Origin: JBBECJ01 sp963763325
Lineage (GTDB): Bacteria; Chloroflexota; Chloroflexia; Thermomicrobiales; CFX8
Assembly (NCBI GenBank): GCA_963763325.1
Contig: CAVXOL010000019.1
Span: forward strand, 248,001 to 312,000
DNA length: 64,000 nt
Direction of reading: 5' to 3'
The notes beneath the pieces were generated by a model. It did not search any database and was not told the DNA's origin. It saw only the letters and a program-made list of their open reading frames with translations. A program made the translations under genes and the position numbers. Below, piece by piece: positions 1 to 9,094 of this stretch (the stretch's first letter is position 1; every line of letters begins with the position of its first letter).

Positions 1-106
1 GGACGCGGTTGGGTGTTGATGCGGTCCACGTCGCGTTCGGCCATGCCGAGTGTTTCGCTCTCCTGGTGATATGGACATCCGTCAGGATTCCACGGGCTGC
101 TACCAG

Positions 107-610
107 CTAAGGATACCCGACGCAGCCTGCCCGTCGTTCGGATGGTGGCAATCGACTGCCGGACGACATCGAGCCGCTGCCGGTATCAATGACGGTCAAC
201 TGCGGCTCGGGCGTGTTGATGTAGGCAGCGATCCAGCGGCTGTCCGGCAACCTGGCCGGCTGGCGGTCGTTTGCGGATTGTTCGGTGATGATGTCGGGTG
301 GTTCGGACAAGTCGGATGTCATGACGTCGATCTCACCGCCGTTCGCGAAAGCGATCCGGGTTTCATCCGGCGACCTTGACGGCAGCGATGTGTCGGGGCC
401 GGAGCCGACGAGGATGACCGTGCTGGAGACATCTGGATTGAAGATGGCCAGCCGAACTTGGTAGCCATCACTGATCAGGAACGCGAGCAGCCCAGTCGAC
501 GACCAGGCGCCCGACCCGGCGTTGCCCAGGCCGAGGTTGGCCGGTCCGCCGAGGTTGTTGCCGATGGAAGTCCTCCTGTCACTGAGACCCATCATCATTG
601 CCGGTGGCAC
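107..610 (-). CDS. TolB-like beta-propeller fragment
   Basis: A 167-residue frame with one clear PD40-type blade (SPDETRIAFANGGEIDVM, residues 80-97) and a second degraded blade around PDSRWIAAYI. There is no signal peptide. It begins 10 bases after the stop of the larger propeller gene upstream, on the same strand, so it is either the last gene of that operon or a decayed piece of a paralogue. The usual WSPDG turn is changed (RSPDE, RLPDS), which suggests relaxed selection. No enzymatic function can be read from it; it may also be non-functional. Confidence 0.4.
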   Translation of the reverse strand: MPPAMMMGLSDRRTSIGNNLGGPANLGLGNAGSGAWSSTGLLAFLISDGYQVRLAIFNPDVSSTVILVGSGPDTSLPSRSPDETRIAFANGGEIDVMTSDLSEPPDIITEQSANDRQPARLPDSRWIAAYINTPEPQLTVIDTGSGSMSSGSRLPPSERRAGCVGYP

Positions 611-620
611 GGGCCACGCG

Positions 621-2471
621 CTACCAGTCAGGTGAACCTTCCTCCGTGGGGGTGTGCGTCAAGCGGACCCGGTTCGATCCATCAGCGTTCATCACGTAGA
701 TCTCGGCCACGCCGTCGCGCCAGGAGACGAAGGCGATCTGGTGACCGTCGGGAGACCAGACCGGTCCATGGTCCAATGAGGTGTCCGGCGTGAGGTCAAC
801 TGTGGTGCTGCTGTCAATCGTGATCCCATAGACACCGACCTGATCGTCGCGCTGCGATGCGAAGATGATGGTGGCGCCATCCGGCGACCAGCTATGATGC
901 TCATCGTAGCTCGCGGCCTGCGTGAGATTTCTTTGATCCGATCCGTTCGCGTTCATCAGGTAGATCTCGTAGTCATCGTCACGATTCGTCTGGAAGGCGA
1001 TGCGCATCCCGTCGGGTGACCAGCGCGGATCGGATCCTCCGACAACTTCACTGGTGAACGTCAGTTGGGTGTCGGTTCGACTTTCCACATTGATGACGAA
1101 CACCTCCGGGTTTCCGTCGTGGTCTGACACGAAGGCGATCTGAGAGCCATCGGGGGACCATGACGGCTGATACCCGTCGCCGATCAACATCCTAGGCATG
1201 CCTGAGCCGTCCGCGTTCACGATCCAGATCTCGCCGTGGTCACCACGCCAGACAGCAACGGCGATCCGGGTTCCATCGGATGACCAGGTCCAGCGCTCGA
1301 TCAGGTCGGGGAGGAATGAGGTCAGGCGCACTGGATCACCGCCACCGGCATGCATCAGATAGAGTTCGCCAGAACAGCACACGTCCGAAATGGGCATTCC
1401 TGGCGTCACGTCACGGTCGGACATGAAGAGCAGGCGCGAGCCGTCAGGCGACCAGAGAGGCCCCCAGTCGTAGGCTGGGTGTTCAGTCCGGTTCAAGAGA
1501 CCGGTACCGTCCGGTTGAACGACATAGATCTCGTGTCCGGCAGTGAATGCGATCGGATTCTCGTGTGCGTAGCGCCACCGGTGATAATGCTGGCCAACGT
1601 TGCCCGCTTCGACGCGCCAGTCCTCCGGATTGTCCGGAGTGTAGGTCAGGCAGCGGCGCTGGAAGCATTGGAACAGGACATCGCGGAAGACGCCGCCTAC
1701 CTTGGCCCGAATCCAGTACGCCTCAGCGATCGGGAACCCGGTCGGGTAGTACGGGTCGGAGAAGAGTGGCCCTTCGACGTACTGACCATCGACGACAATC
1801 GGCCCCGTCGACGTCATGAACTCCCAGAAGACGCTCGCGACCCGATGGTTGGTCTCGGGGGCGAGAACGGCAGCCGTCACGCCGTGGCCATGCGCATAGT
1901 CATCGAACTGGATGACACCGCTCGGTTCATGCGGTGGCGTGACCTTGATGTAGGTGCTGACTTCCTCGCCCTCGTCCAGCGGCGGCTCGGTGAGCAAGCC
2001 TGCGAGGTGGGCGTAGGTGATGCCGAATGGATCGTCCGGGTCGCCGGCGACATTGACCCGCGCGGGATCGCGAGCCTCGAAGATCGCGTCACCGAGCTGG
2101 AGCCGACCGGTGATGAGCTCAGTGGCGAGCAGGCCGTTGGTCACGTACCAGTCGCTGGCCGGGTCAGCAGCAGGATCGTTCACCTCCATCCGGCTCTTGT
2201 CGTAGTACTGGACATAGCGCGTGTCGCCAGGCGTGTCGCCATACGGCTCCAACCGGACGCCGCTGAAGGATTCAGGTCCCCAAACCCAGGAGCGCGCGAC
2301 GGCAGCGTCGACGACCGGCTTGTCGGTCCGCTCCCAGGTGCGGTAGAGGGCGTTCGTCATGTCGTTCTGCTGGGCAATGACCGGCTGGCTGGCGAGCACG
2401 GCCGGAAGCACGGATATCGCGGCAATCACGACAACGACGATGATCCGGACCAGACGGTGGTTGGGTGCCAT
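621..2471 (-). CDS. Secreted protein: novel N-terminal domain plus TolB-like beta-propeller
   Basis: Predicted extracytoplasmic protein of 616 residues. A hydrophobic segment at residues 8-28 ends near a signal-peptidase-like site (VIAQQ). Residues about 40-310 form a domain shared with the protein at 47824-49560 (key positions W-V/M-WGP, YYDK-R-E, TYTP). Residues about 315-616 hold six PD40 blades with the W-S-x-DG turn, as in TolB and WD40-like propellers, usually a protein-binding platform. The ATG at 2471 is chosen over a longer frame because GGAGGA lies 6-11 bases upstream and the signal segment follows directly. It lies 29 bases after the upstream propeller gene, so the two are probably one operon. 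The ligand is unknown. Confidence 0.8.
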   Translation of the reverse strand: MAPNHRLVRIIVVVVIAAISVLPAVLASQPVIAQQNDMTNALYRTWERTDKPVVDAAVARSWVWGPESFSGVRLEPYGDTPGDTRYVQYYDKSRMEVNDPAADPASDWYVTNGLLATELITGRLQLGDAIFEARDPARVNVAGDPDDPFGITYAHLAGLLTEPPLDEGEEVSTYIKVTPPHEPSGVIQFDDYAHGHGVTAAVLAPETNHRVASVFWEFMTSTGPIVVDGQYVEGPLFSDPYYPTGFPIAEAYWIRAKVGGVFRDVLFQCFQRRCLTYTPDNPEDWRVEAGNVGQHYHRWRYAHENPIAFTAGHEIYVVQPDGTGLLNRTEHPAYDWGPLWSPDGSRLLFMSDRDVTPGMPISDVCCSGELYLMHAGGGDPVRLTSFLPDLIERWTWSSDGTRIAVAVWRGDHGEIWIVNADGSGMPRMLIGDGYQPSWSPDGSQIAFVSDHDGNPEVFVINVESRTDTQLTFTSEVVGGSDPRWSPDGMRIAFQTNRDDDYEIYLMNANGSDQRNLTQAASYDEHHSWSPDGATIIFASQRDDQVGVYGITIDSSTTVDLTPDTSLDHGPVWSPDGHQIAFVSWRDGVAEIYVMNADGSNRVRLTHTPTEEGSPDW

Positions 2472-2500
2472 GTGAACTCCTCCGTTCAGTGAACAACGGA

Positions 2501-4575
2501 TCAGGACGCGGGCAGATCGGGAGCGACGCGTCTCAGGCCGGTGCCGTCCAGAGCGATAACGTAGATGCCCCAAACGCCTTCCATATTCGAGTTGAAGACG
2601 ATCTGACTGCCGTCGGGGGACCAGGTGTATTGGCTCTCAGGGCTGAGCTGTGCGGCAAGGAGTGTCGTCGTTGAGCCATCAGTAGAAGCGCCATGGAGCT
2701 TGTCGTCGAGCCCATATAGCAACAACGAGCTATCTGGAGACCAGACCGGCAGAACGATGAGCGTAGGCACGACGAGAACCGGATCGGATCCATCGGGGTT
2801 CGCGATGTAGAGGCCGGGGGATTGATTCGTCTTGAAGGGATAGTAGACGACGCGGGAGCCATCAGGGGAGAGGTAGCAGGTCTGGACAGCGCAGATGTTC
2901 TCGCCGGCAGGCGTCTCGCCTGAACCGTCGAGATTGACAACGACCGTTTCGGGCCCTGGGCCGATGCGGGGACATTGCGGGAGTACGCGAGTTGCTGGCT
3001 GTTGGGCATCCAGCGAAGACTGTAGACCAGCAGACCGCTGGTATCGACCACGATGCGGCGGTCGCTGCCGTCGGCGTCGACGACATAGATGCCTTCACGA
3101 CCGTCGTCCCTGGCGTGGAAGGCAAGGAGTGTTCCGTCCGGCGACCAGATGGGCGGGTTATCGAAGATCGGCGCGTGGCTGACGATGGTCTGGTTGCTGC
3201 CATCGGCACGCATGATGGAGAGGCCGACTCCCCCATCGCGCTCGGTGATGTAGGCGATCCATTCGCCGGTTGGTGATAGACGCGGCACGAGGCCGCCATC
3301 AATCGTCAGACGCGTCAGGTCGGTACAGTCGACGTTGACGGTGTAGATCTGCGATTGTCCCTCGTGGTTCGAGTCGAAGACGAGCCGAGAACCATCGGGG
3401 AGCCAGCCTGGCGAGCCGGTGTAGAGGTCGGCTGGCGACATGGCGCAGCCGGTTTCGTCCGGTAGCAGCGGCCGGGCGAACACAACAAATTGTTGCCCCT
3501 CGCTCTCGAAGCGCAGATCGTACGCAGCGTCGGCCAGCGCGGATCGCATGGTCTCAAGTTCGCCGCCGGTCACGACCGCGCATCGTCCCCCGTCCAACCA
3601 GTCCTCCTTGAAGGGGATGCCAATCGCCGACGGTGGTGTCGTGAGCGGCCAGACGACCACCGCACTGGCTGGACCGGCCGGCGCGACGATGACCTCAAGC
3701 CGGTCGATGACGTATGGTGTGGCAACACCGACGACGCTCCCGGCCGGCAGCCAACTCGTATCGAAGACGCCGTCCTCCGACAACCCGGCCGATTGGCCGC
3801 CACGACCGATCAGTTGGTCCAGGAACGTGCGTAGCCGGCCTCGGCCCTCGCGTGCTGCGTCAGTGGCATCCTCAGCGAAGTTCTCAGCGTTGAGGTCGTA
3901 GACGGACGATGTCAATGTCTGGCCGTTTGCGGTGACGGTGAACGACGTGGTGGTAGCCCCATTTGCAGATCCAAGCGCCTCGCCGCCGGAGTGAAAATCC
4001 CTGTCCAGCAGCCCAGCATCCTGCGCCAGGTTGAGAATGGCCTGGATACCGTCCTCGTTGAGTTGGATACCGAGCAGTTCCGGCATTGCCAGCGGAACGT
4101 CAGTGTCTGGCCATCTAGCCGGTGTCACGATCTGGCCGTCACCATATAGCGTCAGCAGCGGCATCTCGACCAACATCGATTGGATCGCCATCGACCCGCC
4201 AGTGATGCCGATCCGCAGGATGACATCAGTGGAGCCAGTCGGGTGGCTGATCTGCGTTGGTTCAGCGTGGGGAGTGGAGGTGACAGTCGATGGATCGATC
4301 GGGCTGGCTGACGTTGCTGTCCCGGACTGGACGGCGGTCCTGACGGGCGACGGTGACGCGAAAGCCGACTGGCTGGCCAGAGTGGTCTCGCCGTTCGGCG
4401 CATCGGAACCCTCACAGTGTCCATCGGACCCTTCGGGAATCCAGAAGCCGCCACGCTCGTGACATTCCGACTCAGCGTTGGTTGACGTACCCCCGCAGGC
4501 GGCAGCCAGCGCGGCCAGCAGAAGGCTAACCAGTACAACGCAAGCGATCGGTTGTCGGCAGATGCGGGATGGCAC
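2501..4575 (-). CDS. TolB-like propeller lipoprotein, one frameshift
   Basis: Lipoprotein-type signal (hydrophobic stretch VVLVSLLLAALAAAC) followed by a Thr/Ser-rich linker and a PD40 propeller with repeated SPDG turns. The GTG at 4575 is preferred over a GTG nine bases earlier because GGAGAAGG is then correctly spaced. The frame breaks near 2953-2975: the upstream frame runs into Ser/Arg-rich nonsense, while the -1 frame continues with GPETVVVNLDGSG and then with normal blades to a stop at 2501. A single missing base repairs it. It heads a run of three propeller genes on this strand. Role probably extracytoplasmic binding; substrate unknown. Confidence 0.65.
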
Positions 4576-4840
4576 TGAAGACACCCTTCTCCGAGAACGC
4601 GTTGAGCAGGATCATCAGGGTCTTCATGTATCGGTATGGCCAAAGAGCAGAGAACAATACAACGATGCCGACCCCTGCCGGGAGCCTGCAGAAGATGAAA
4701 GAACCGGACAACTACCAAGACGTCGGCCTATGCGATACGCGTATCACATATTATGATGCATTAACGTTGCGCATGCCACGTTAGTTCCCTGATGGTTCGC
4801 CGTATCCCGAGGATCGCCGCTCGTGTAGCATCGACCGGCA

Positions 4841-5773
4841 CTACGGTGACGCCGGTTCGCCGTCAATCAGCAGGTTGAAGCGGCGGCGCATGTCAGCGGC
4901 CATCGCGACGTCGTTTGGCGTGCCGTGTGGTGTGGACGCGCGAGCCGTGAAGTAGACGAGTCCGGAGATCGTTTCGAGCAACTGGAGCGCGTGGGAGCGA
5001 CGACTGACGGGTGAGGCAGCGTCGGGGTCGCCACCGGCGCGCAGATAGCCGGTCAGGAGTGGTTCGATCAGTTCCGGGTACTTCTCAAAAATCCACCAGC
5101 GGAACTTGACGAACTCGCGGGTGGGATCTTCCGGCATGGTTCGATCGAAGTCGATGACGCCGGCCATCCGGCGCGATCCTGGGTCGCCGTCGATGATGAC
5201 ATTATCGAGGTAGAGGTCGGAGTGGGTCGCGACGGCGGGTTCGGCCATCCGGCTGGCGGCGACTGGCTCGATGATGGATCGAGCGGTGTCGAGCAGTGGT
5301 TCGGGGATCAGTCCTGCCTCACGAGCGAGGCCGAGACGGCGTTCGAGATCGCGTTGCAGAAGGTCTCCCTGTCGAATGTCCGGGAACTGGATGGCGTGCA
5401 GCCGCGCGGACCATTCGCCGATGTCATGGCCGATTGACTGCTGCTCGTCGTCTGTCAGCGACGCCCAGGCGTCCGAGAGCGTTTCACCCGGCAGCCACGA
5501 GAGGATCAGACATGGCTCGCCGTATTCCCCGGCAACGTCGGTGGCCAGCACTTCGGGGCAACCGACGCCAGCCTCTCGCAGCCGATCGAACATCATCTGC
5601 ATGCGGGTCATGCGTTCGACGCGAGGGAAATACGGGAACTTGACGACGGCTTCGCGACCAGAGGCGAGCTGGACATGGATGTTGTCGTGGACGAATCCGC
5701 GTGGGATCGGTTCTGCGTCGATGACAGCATCGCCCAGCAGACGGGTAACAGCGGTCTCGGCGCGCGCGATCAG
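4841..5773 (-). CDS. Aminoglycoside/choline-kinase-like phosphotransferase (APH family)
   Basis: Protein kinase-like APH fold enzyme. The catalytic loop HSDLYLDNVIIDG (HxDxxxxN) and the metal-binding IDFD are both present; the N-terminal part RGFVHDNIHVQLASGREAVVK is the P-loop and Lys strand of this family. The first ATG (5611) would remove that N-lobe, so translation must start upstream, but no ATG, GTG or TTG exists between the in-frame TGA at 5786 and the conserved region; CTG at 5773 is the only near-start codon. The substrate cannot be told from sequence. The TGA is the stop of the preceding gene, in the same frame. Confidence 0.7.
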   Translation of the reverse strand: MIARAETAVTRLLGDAVIDAEPIPRGFVHDNIHVQLASGREAVVKFPYFPRVERMTRMQMMFDRLREAGVGCPEVLATDVAGEYGEPCLILSWLPGETLSDAWASLTDDEQQSIGHDIGEWSARLHAIQFPDIRQGDLLQRDLERRLGLAREAGLIPEPLLDTARSIIEPVAASRMAEPAVATHSDLYLDNVIIDGDPGSRRMAGVIDFDRTMPEDPTREFVKFRWWIFEKYPELIEPLLTGYLRAGGDPDAASPVSRRSHALQLLETISGLVYFTARASTPHGTPNDVAMAADMRRRFNLLIDGEPASP

Positions 5774-5785
5774 TGCGCGTCGGTG

Positions 5786-6280
5786 TCAGAAACCACGCCG
5801 CGAGCCGAGCCCTGGAATACTGCTGGCTCGGTTGGCAATCAGACCGACGGCAGCCAACGCGAACGCGCCACCGATGCTGAGGATTCCGGCCATCCGCAGC
5901 TTGCCGCCACGACGGCCCGGTGATTCCAGAACCTGCTCGATGAACGGCATATCGCTCGTCCAGGCGCTGGCCTTTCGGACGGTCACCTTCCGCAGAAACG
6001 GCAGGCTCATGTCGTACTCGACCTCCGAGAGCTGGACGCCGCCACGGTACGCGCGAGGATCCTGTCGCACTGCCGGTGCGGTGGAGCGCGAATCGTTGCG
6101 CTGGGCGAGCGACTGCTCGACGACGCGGATCAGATCGGGAGTGAGCGACAGCAGCAGCCGTCCGAACGCGGAGGTTCCGCGGGCAGCCGCGGAACGCGAG
6201 TCGACAACGATGACTTCGGGCCGTTCCACGCGCGGCTCGATCCGAGCCGGTCGGAGTGGAACCGGCAATTGCCTCGACAT
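5786..6280 (-). CDS. Hypothetical protein with one C-terminal membrane helix
   Basis: Encodes 164 residues that I do not recognise. Residues 1-125 are polar and soluble-looking; residues about 129-150 (RMAGILSIGGAFALAAVGLIA) form a single membrane helix near the C-terminus followed by a short basic tail, a tail-anchor arrangement. The ATG at 6280 is chosen for the GGAAAGGGG sequence 8 bases upstream. Its stop codon TGA lies in the same frame as the phosphotransferase that follows, with only a few codons between them, so the two products could be translated in a coupled or read-through manner, or a base change may have split them. Confidence 0.55.
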   Translation of the reverse strand: MSRQLPVPLRPARIEPRVERPEVIVVDSRSAAARGTSAFGRLLLSLTPDLIRVVEQSLAQRNDSRSTAPAVRQDPRAYRGGVQLSEVEYDMSLPFLRKVTVRKASAWTSDMPFIEQVLESPGRRGGKLRMAGILSIGGAFALAAVGLIANRASSIPGLGSRRGF

Positions 6281-6437
6281 CGCGCAACGCCCCTTTCCCG
6301 TTCGCTGACCGTCACACGCATCGCGCAACGGCCTGACTCCGGCCTCTGTGCCGGTTCGGCAGACTCCTGGACCCGTATCTTACCCGCGCGATGGCAAGAA
6401 CGGTAGGACCGAGAGGCACGGGGCATGAGGGATGAGG

Positions 6438-6473
6438 GATGATCGGCGCTGTCCGTTGGCAGCGCCGATCATC
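6438..6473. terminator. Perfect 14-bp stem-loop downstream of VOC gene
   Basis: Arms GATGATCGGCGCTG and its exact complement enclose an 8-base loop. It lies 15 bases past the stop of the VOC gene on the minus strand. No T-run follows, so the terminator role is inferred from stem strength and position. Confidence 0.5.
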
Positions 6474-6488
6474 GATTATGCCCGTGCC

Positions 6489-7004
6489 TCACGCCGTGAC
6501 TGCCTCGGCTTCGGAGAGCAGGTCGCGGAGGTCGAGGCGGTGGGTAAACATGTTCAGGCTGCCGTCGGGTTGGCGGGGCCATTCGGCGGGGTCGCGGTCC
6601 CAGGCGAGCTCGATACCGTTGAAGTCGGGATCGTGCAGGTAGAGTGCCTCGTGGGTGCCGTGGTCAGATGCGCCGTCGATCTGCCAGCCGTTGTCGAGCA
6701 GGCGCTTGAAGGCGACGGCCAGGTCACGGCGAGTCGGGTAGTTGATCGCGAAATGATAGAGGCCGGTCGTCCCGCGTGGTGGCGGGTTACCGCCGGCGCT
6801 CTCCCAGGTGTTGAGGCCGATGTGGTGATGGTAGCCACCTGCTGAGAGAAAGGCTGCCTGCGTGCCGTAGCGAGCGACAACATCGAAACCCATCAGGTCG
6901 CGGTAGAAGGTGACGGCACGCTCGAGGTCAGCGACCTTGAGGTGGACGTGGCCGATGTGCGTACCGGCCGGGGCGGGTTGGTAGGTCGTAGTGGTGTCGG
7001 CCAT
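6489..7004 (-). CDS. VOC family ring-cleavage dioxygenase-like protein (CatE type)
   Basis: A 171-residue vicinal-oxygen-chelate protein resembling catechol-2,3-dioxygenase CatE. Likely metal ligands are H21 (GHVHLKV), H84 (LYHFAI) and E132 (NGIELAWD). In characterised relatives the site holds Fe(II) and opens catechols or hydroquinones. The ATG at 7004 has GGAGAA eight bases upstream. The NADPH-FMN reductase gene ends 25 bases upstream on the same strand, so the two are probably co-transcribed. That pairing, and the Cys-bearing HxlR regulator 2 kb away, suggest a role in quinone or phenol detoxification; the actual substrate is not visible. Confidence 0.75.
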   Translation of the reverse strand: MADTTTTYQPAPAGTHIGHVHLKVADLERAVTFYRDLMGFDVVARYGTQAAFLSAGGYHHHIGLNTWESAGGNPPPRGTTGLYHFAINYPTRRDLAVAFKRLLDNGWQIDGASDHGTHEALYLHDPDFNGIELAWDRDPAEWPRQPDGSLNMFTHRLDLRDLLSEAEAVTA

Positions 7005-7029
7005 CGTGGTTCTCCATTGTTCTGCCGGA

Positions 7030-7615
7030 TCAGGCCGGCGTGTCAGTCTTCAGACGCTTGCTCCAGGCGACGAGTGCTTCGATCAGAGCGGCCAGCCGCT
7101 CGCGGATGTCGTCGTCGGTCAGGTTGCCGTCGCTATCGAACTTCTGGCCTGCCTGGTTGACCAGCAGTTCGGGTTTGATCATCGTATATGCCTCGATCAT
7201 GCTGCCGAGCACCTGACGCATGGCGAGCTGCGAGCGGGCCGTGCCGAACATCCCGCCGGATGCACCCATCAGCGCAACCGGCTTGTGCTTGAGCGGGTTC
7301 TTGACCGCTGGGCCGCGATGCCCAGTCAATCGCGTTCTTGAGGACGCCGGGGATGCTGTAGTTGTACTCCGGGGTCGCGATCAGCAGCGCGTCCGCCGCG
7401 CGAATCCTGTCGGCGAAAGCCTGGACCGGTGCCGGGACGCCCTGCGCCTCGACATCACCGTTGTAGAGCGGGATCTCACCGAGATCGTAAAGCTCAATCT
7501 CAACTCCTTCTGGTGCGAGATCCTGGGCGGCGCGGATCAGCCCACGATTGAAGGATGCCCTGCGAAGGCTGCCCGGAATGCCGAGGATCTTGAAGGGTCG
7601 GTCGTCGCTGGTCAA
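7030..7615 (-). CDS. NADPH-dependent FMN reductase, one frameshift
   Basis: Flavodoxin-like quinone/azo reductase. The N-terminal GIPGSLRRASFN loop and the ATPEYNYSIPGVLKNAIDW motif are those of the family; the C-terminal part PLKHKPVALMGASGG continues in another frame. The switch is at about 7305-7315, where one extra C in a CCC run explains it. Without repair the protein would stop being recognisable after the active-site half. The TTG start at 7615 follows AGGGGA by five bases. Divergent to a second reductase gene of the same family (131 bases between starts). FMN-dependent two-electron reduction of quinones or azo compounds is the family activity. Confidence 0.7.
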
Positions 7616-7746
7616 TGTCGTCCCCTGTCAACTCGTCGTTACGATGATCGGCTAGTGTACCGCCAGACGCGTCCGGGGCATACTGCGTGCAGGTTGCATG
7701 CCCGAAGCAGTCGCAACCGCGTACCGAATCCGGAGCAGGAGGAGCA

Positions 7747-8337
7747 TTGCAGACGCCCCAGAGATTGATGATCGTGATTGCCAGCACACGCCCTGGCCGG
7801 GCCGGTCAGCCAATTGGCGAGTGGTTCCGAGTCAAAGCCGAGTCGCACGGTGAGTTCGAGATCGACTACGCTGACCTGGCCGAGATCAACCTGCCGTTCA
7901 TGGACGAGCCGAATCATCCCCGCCTACGGCAGTACACAAAGCAGCACACGAAGGACTGGAGTGCTCGGGTTGATGCAGCCGATGCGTTCGTTTTCGTGAC
8001 ACCAGAGTACAACCACGGGATGACGGCTGCCCTCAAGAATGCGATTGACTACCTCAACCATGAGTGGCAGTACAAACCGCTCGGGTTCGTCAGCTACGGC
8101 GGCGTCGCGGCCGGAACGCGGGCGGTCCAGGCAATCAAGCCGATCGCCAATGTGCTGAAGATGACGCCGATCCCGGAAGCGGTCGTGATCCCGCTCTTCC
8201 AACGCTTCATGACCGAGGACGGGACGTTCCAGCCGGAAGAGCTGATTGAGGACGCCGCAGTGACGATGCTCGGACAACTCGGTCGCTGGGCGACGACGCT
8301 TCGACCGATGCGGGCCAGCGTCAGCCAGCCGGCATAG
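7747..8337 (+). CDS. NADPH-dependent FMN reductase
   Basis: A 196-residue flavodoxin-like reductase, intact. Visible motifs are IASTRPGRAGQPIGEWF (FMN phosphate loop) at the N-terminus and VTPEYNHGMTAALKNAIDYL in the middle, which contacts the isoalloxazine ring. The start is taken as TTG 7747 because AGGAGGAG stands three bases before it and homologous sequence begins there; the longer frame from 7687 adds an unrelated leader. It is transcribed away from the frameshifted paralogue at 7030-7615. Family members reduce FMN, quinones or chromate with NAD(P)H. Confidence 0.85.
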   Translation: MQTPQRLMIVIASTRPGRAGQPIGEWFRVKAESHGEFEIDYADLAEINLPFMDEPNHPRLRQYTKQHTKDWSARVDAADAFVFVTPEYNHGMTAALKNAIDYLNHEWQYKPLGFVSYGGVAAGTRAVQAIKPIANVLKMTPIPEAVVIPLFQRFMTEDGTFQPEELIEDAAVTMLGQLGRWATTLRPMRASVSQPA

Positions 8338-8348
8338 TCCGCAACCGC

Positions 8349-8370
8349 GCAGGGGCGATCTTACCCCTGC
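8349..8370. terminator. Stem-loop between convergent genes
   Basis: GCAGGGG and CCCCTGC pair around an 8-base loop, 11 bases after the reductase stop and 22 bases before the end of the YceI gene, which runs the other way. Weakly supported because no T-run is present. Confidence 0.45.
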
Positions 8371-8391
8371 CGGTTCGATCCGGCATCCGAA

Positions 8392-8952
8392 TTAGCGCTG
8401 CTGCTGGGTCGCTTCGATGTGGAAGACGAGCTTGACCTTGTCGGCAACGACAGCGCCGCCGGTCTCGAGCAGCGCGTTCCAGTTGAGGCCGAACTGCTTG
8501 CGGCTGATCTCGGTGCTGGCTTCGAACCCGGCGCGGTGCAGCCCGTAGGGGTCGAGGATCTGACCCTCAAGCTCGACATCGAGCACGATCGGGTGGGTCT
8601 GGTCACGAATCGTCAGGTCGCCGTAGACCTTGAACTCGTCGCCGCCGTTCGGCTCGATTCGCGTGCTGTGGAACGTCGCCGTCGGATACTGCTCGGCATT
8701 GAAGAAGTCGTCTGAGAGCAGGTGGCCATCACGCTGCGGCTCGTTGGTGTTGATGCTGGTGATGTCGATCGTGATGTTGACGGACGATGCGGCCAGGTTG
8801 GTCTGGTCCCACTGGATGGCACCGTCGAACGAGCCGAAGCGACCCTTGGCCTTCGCGACCATCATGTGCTTGACGCTGAATTCGGCGATCGAGTGGGCGC
8901 CATCAATGGCCCAGGTCGTAACGCCGGTCGTGGTTGTGGTTGGAGCGGTCAT
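8392..8952 (-). CDS. YceI-family lipocalin-like protein
   Basis: A 186-residue YceI domain from end to end: TWAIDGAHSIAEFSVKHMMV opens the barrel, then SVNITIDITSINTNEPQRD and HLLSDDFFNAEQYPTATF. Family members bind polyisoprenoids or amphiphilic ligands. Most are periplasmic, but this one lacks a signal peptide and is probably cytoplasmic. The ATG at 8952 is preferred to the upstream one at 9051 since AAGGGGAT sits eight bases before it. It is divergent from the HxlR regulator, with which it shares a 142-base, AT-rich intergenic region containing an inverted repeat, so HxlR control is likely. Confidence 0.85.
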   Translation of the reverse strand: MTAPTTTTTGVTTWAIDGAHSIAEFSVKHMMVAKAKGRFGSFDGAIQWDQTNLAASSVNITIDITSINTNEPQRDGHLLSDDFFNAEQYPTATFHSTRIEPNGGDEFKVYGDLTIRDQTHPIVLDVELEGQILDPYGLHRAGFEASTEISRKQFGLNWNALLETGGAVVADKVKLVFHIEATQQQR

Positions 8953-9015
8953 CTGTGCAAATCCCCTTACATCCCCACCGCGAGGCACATCCTCTCGGTG
9001 TGTAACTAATCTTAT

Positions 9016-9042
9016 GTAAGTGACTATATCATCGTTACTTAC
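9016..9042. promoter_or_regulatory. Candidate HxlR operator between yceI and hxlR
   Basis: Inverted repeat GTAAGTGAC-N9-GTTACTTAC (8 of 9 positions match) in the AT-rich spacer between the divergent YceI and HxlR genes. Its length and position fit a dimeric winged-helix regulator. The assignment to HxlR is inference from location. Confidence 0.5.
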
Positions 9043-9094
9043 TGTTGTCAAGTACGTGGCACTGCGGTAGAATTCGAGCAGATGGAGGTGTCCG

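Noticed and set aside
1350..2492. 380-codon open frame on the plus strand across the propeller gene
   Set aside because: Arg/Val/Asp-rich antisense shadow of a gene with clear PD40 blades; no ribosome site and no domain.
4734..4745. GATACGCGTATC palindrome as another site of the znuA regulator
   Set aside because: Only half-sites are similar, the spacing differs from TGATAC-N3-GTATCA and no metal gene is next to it.
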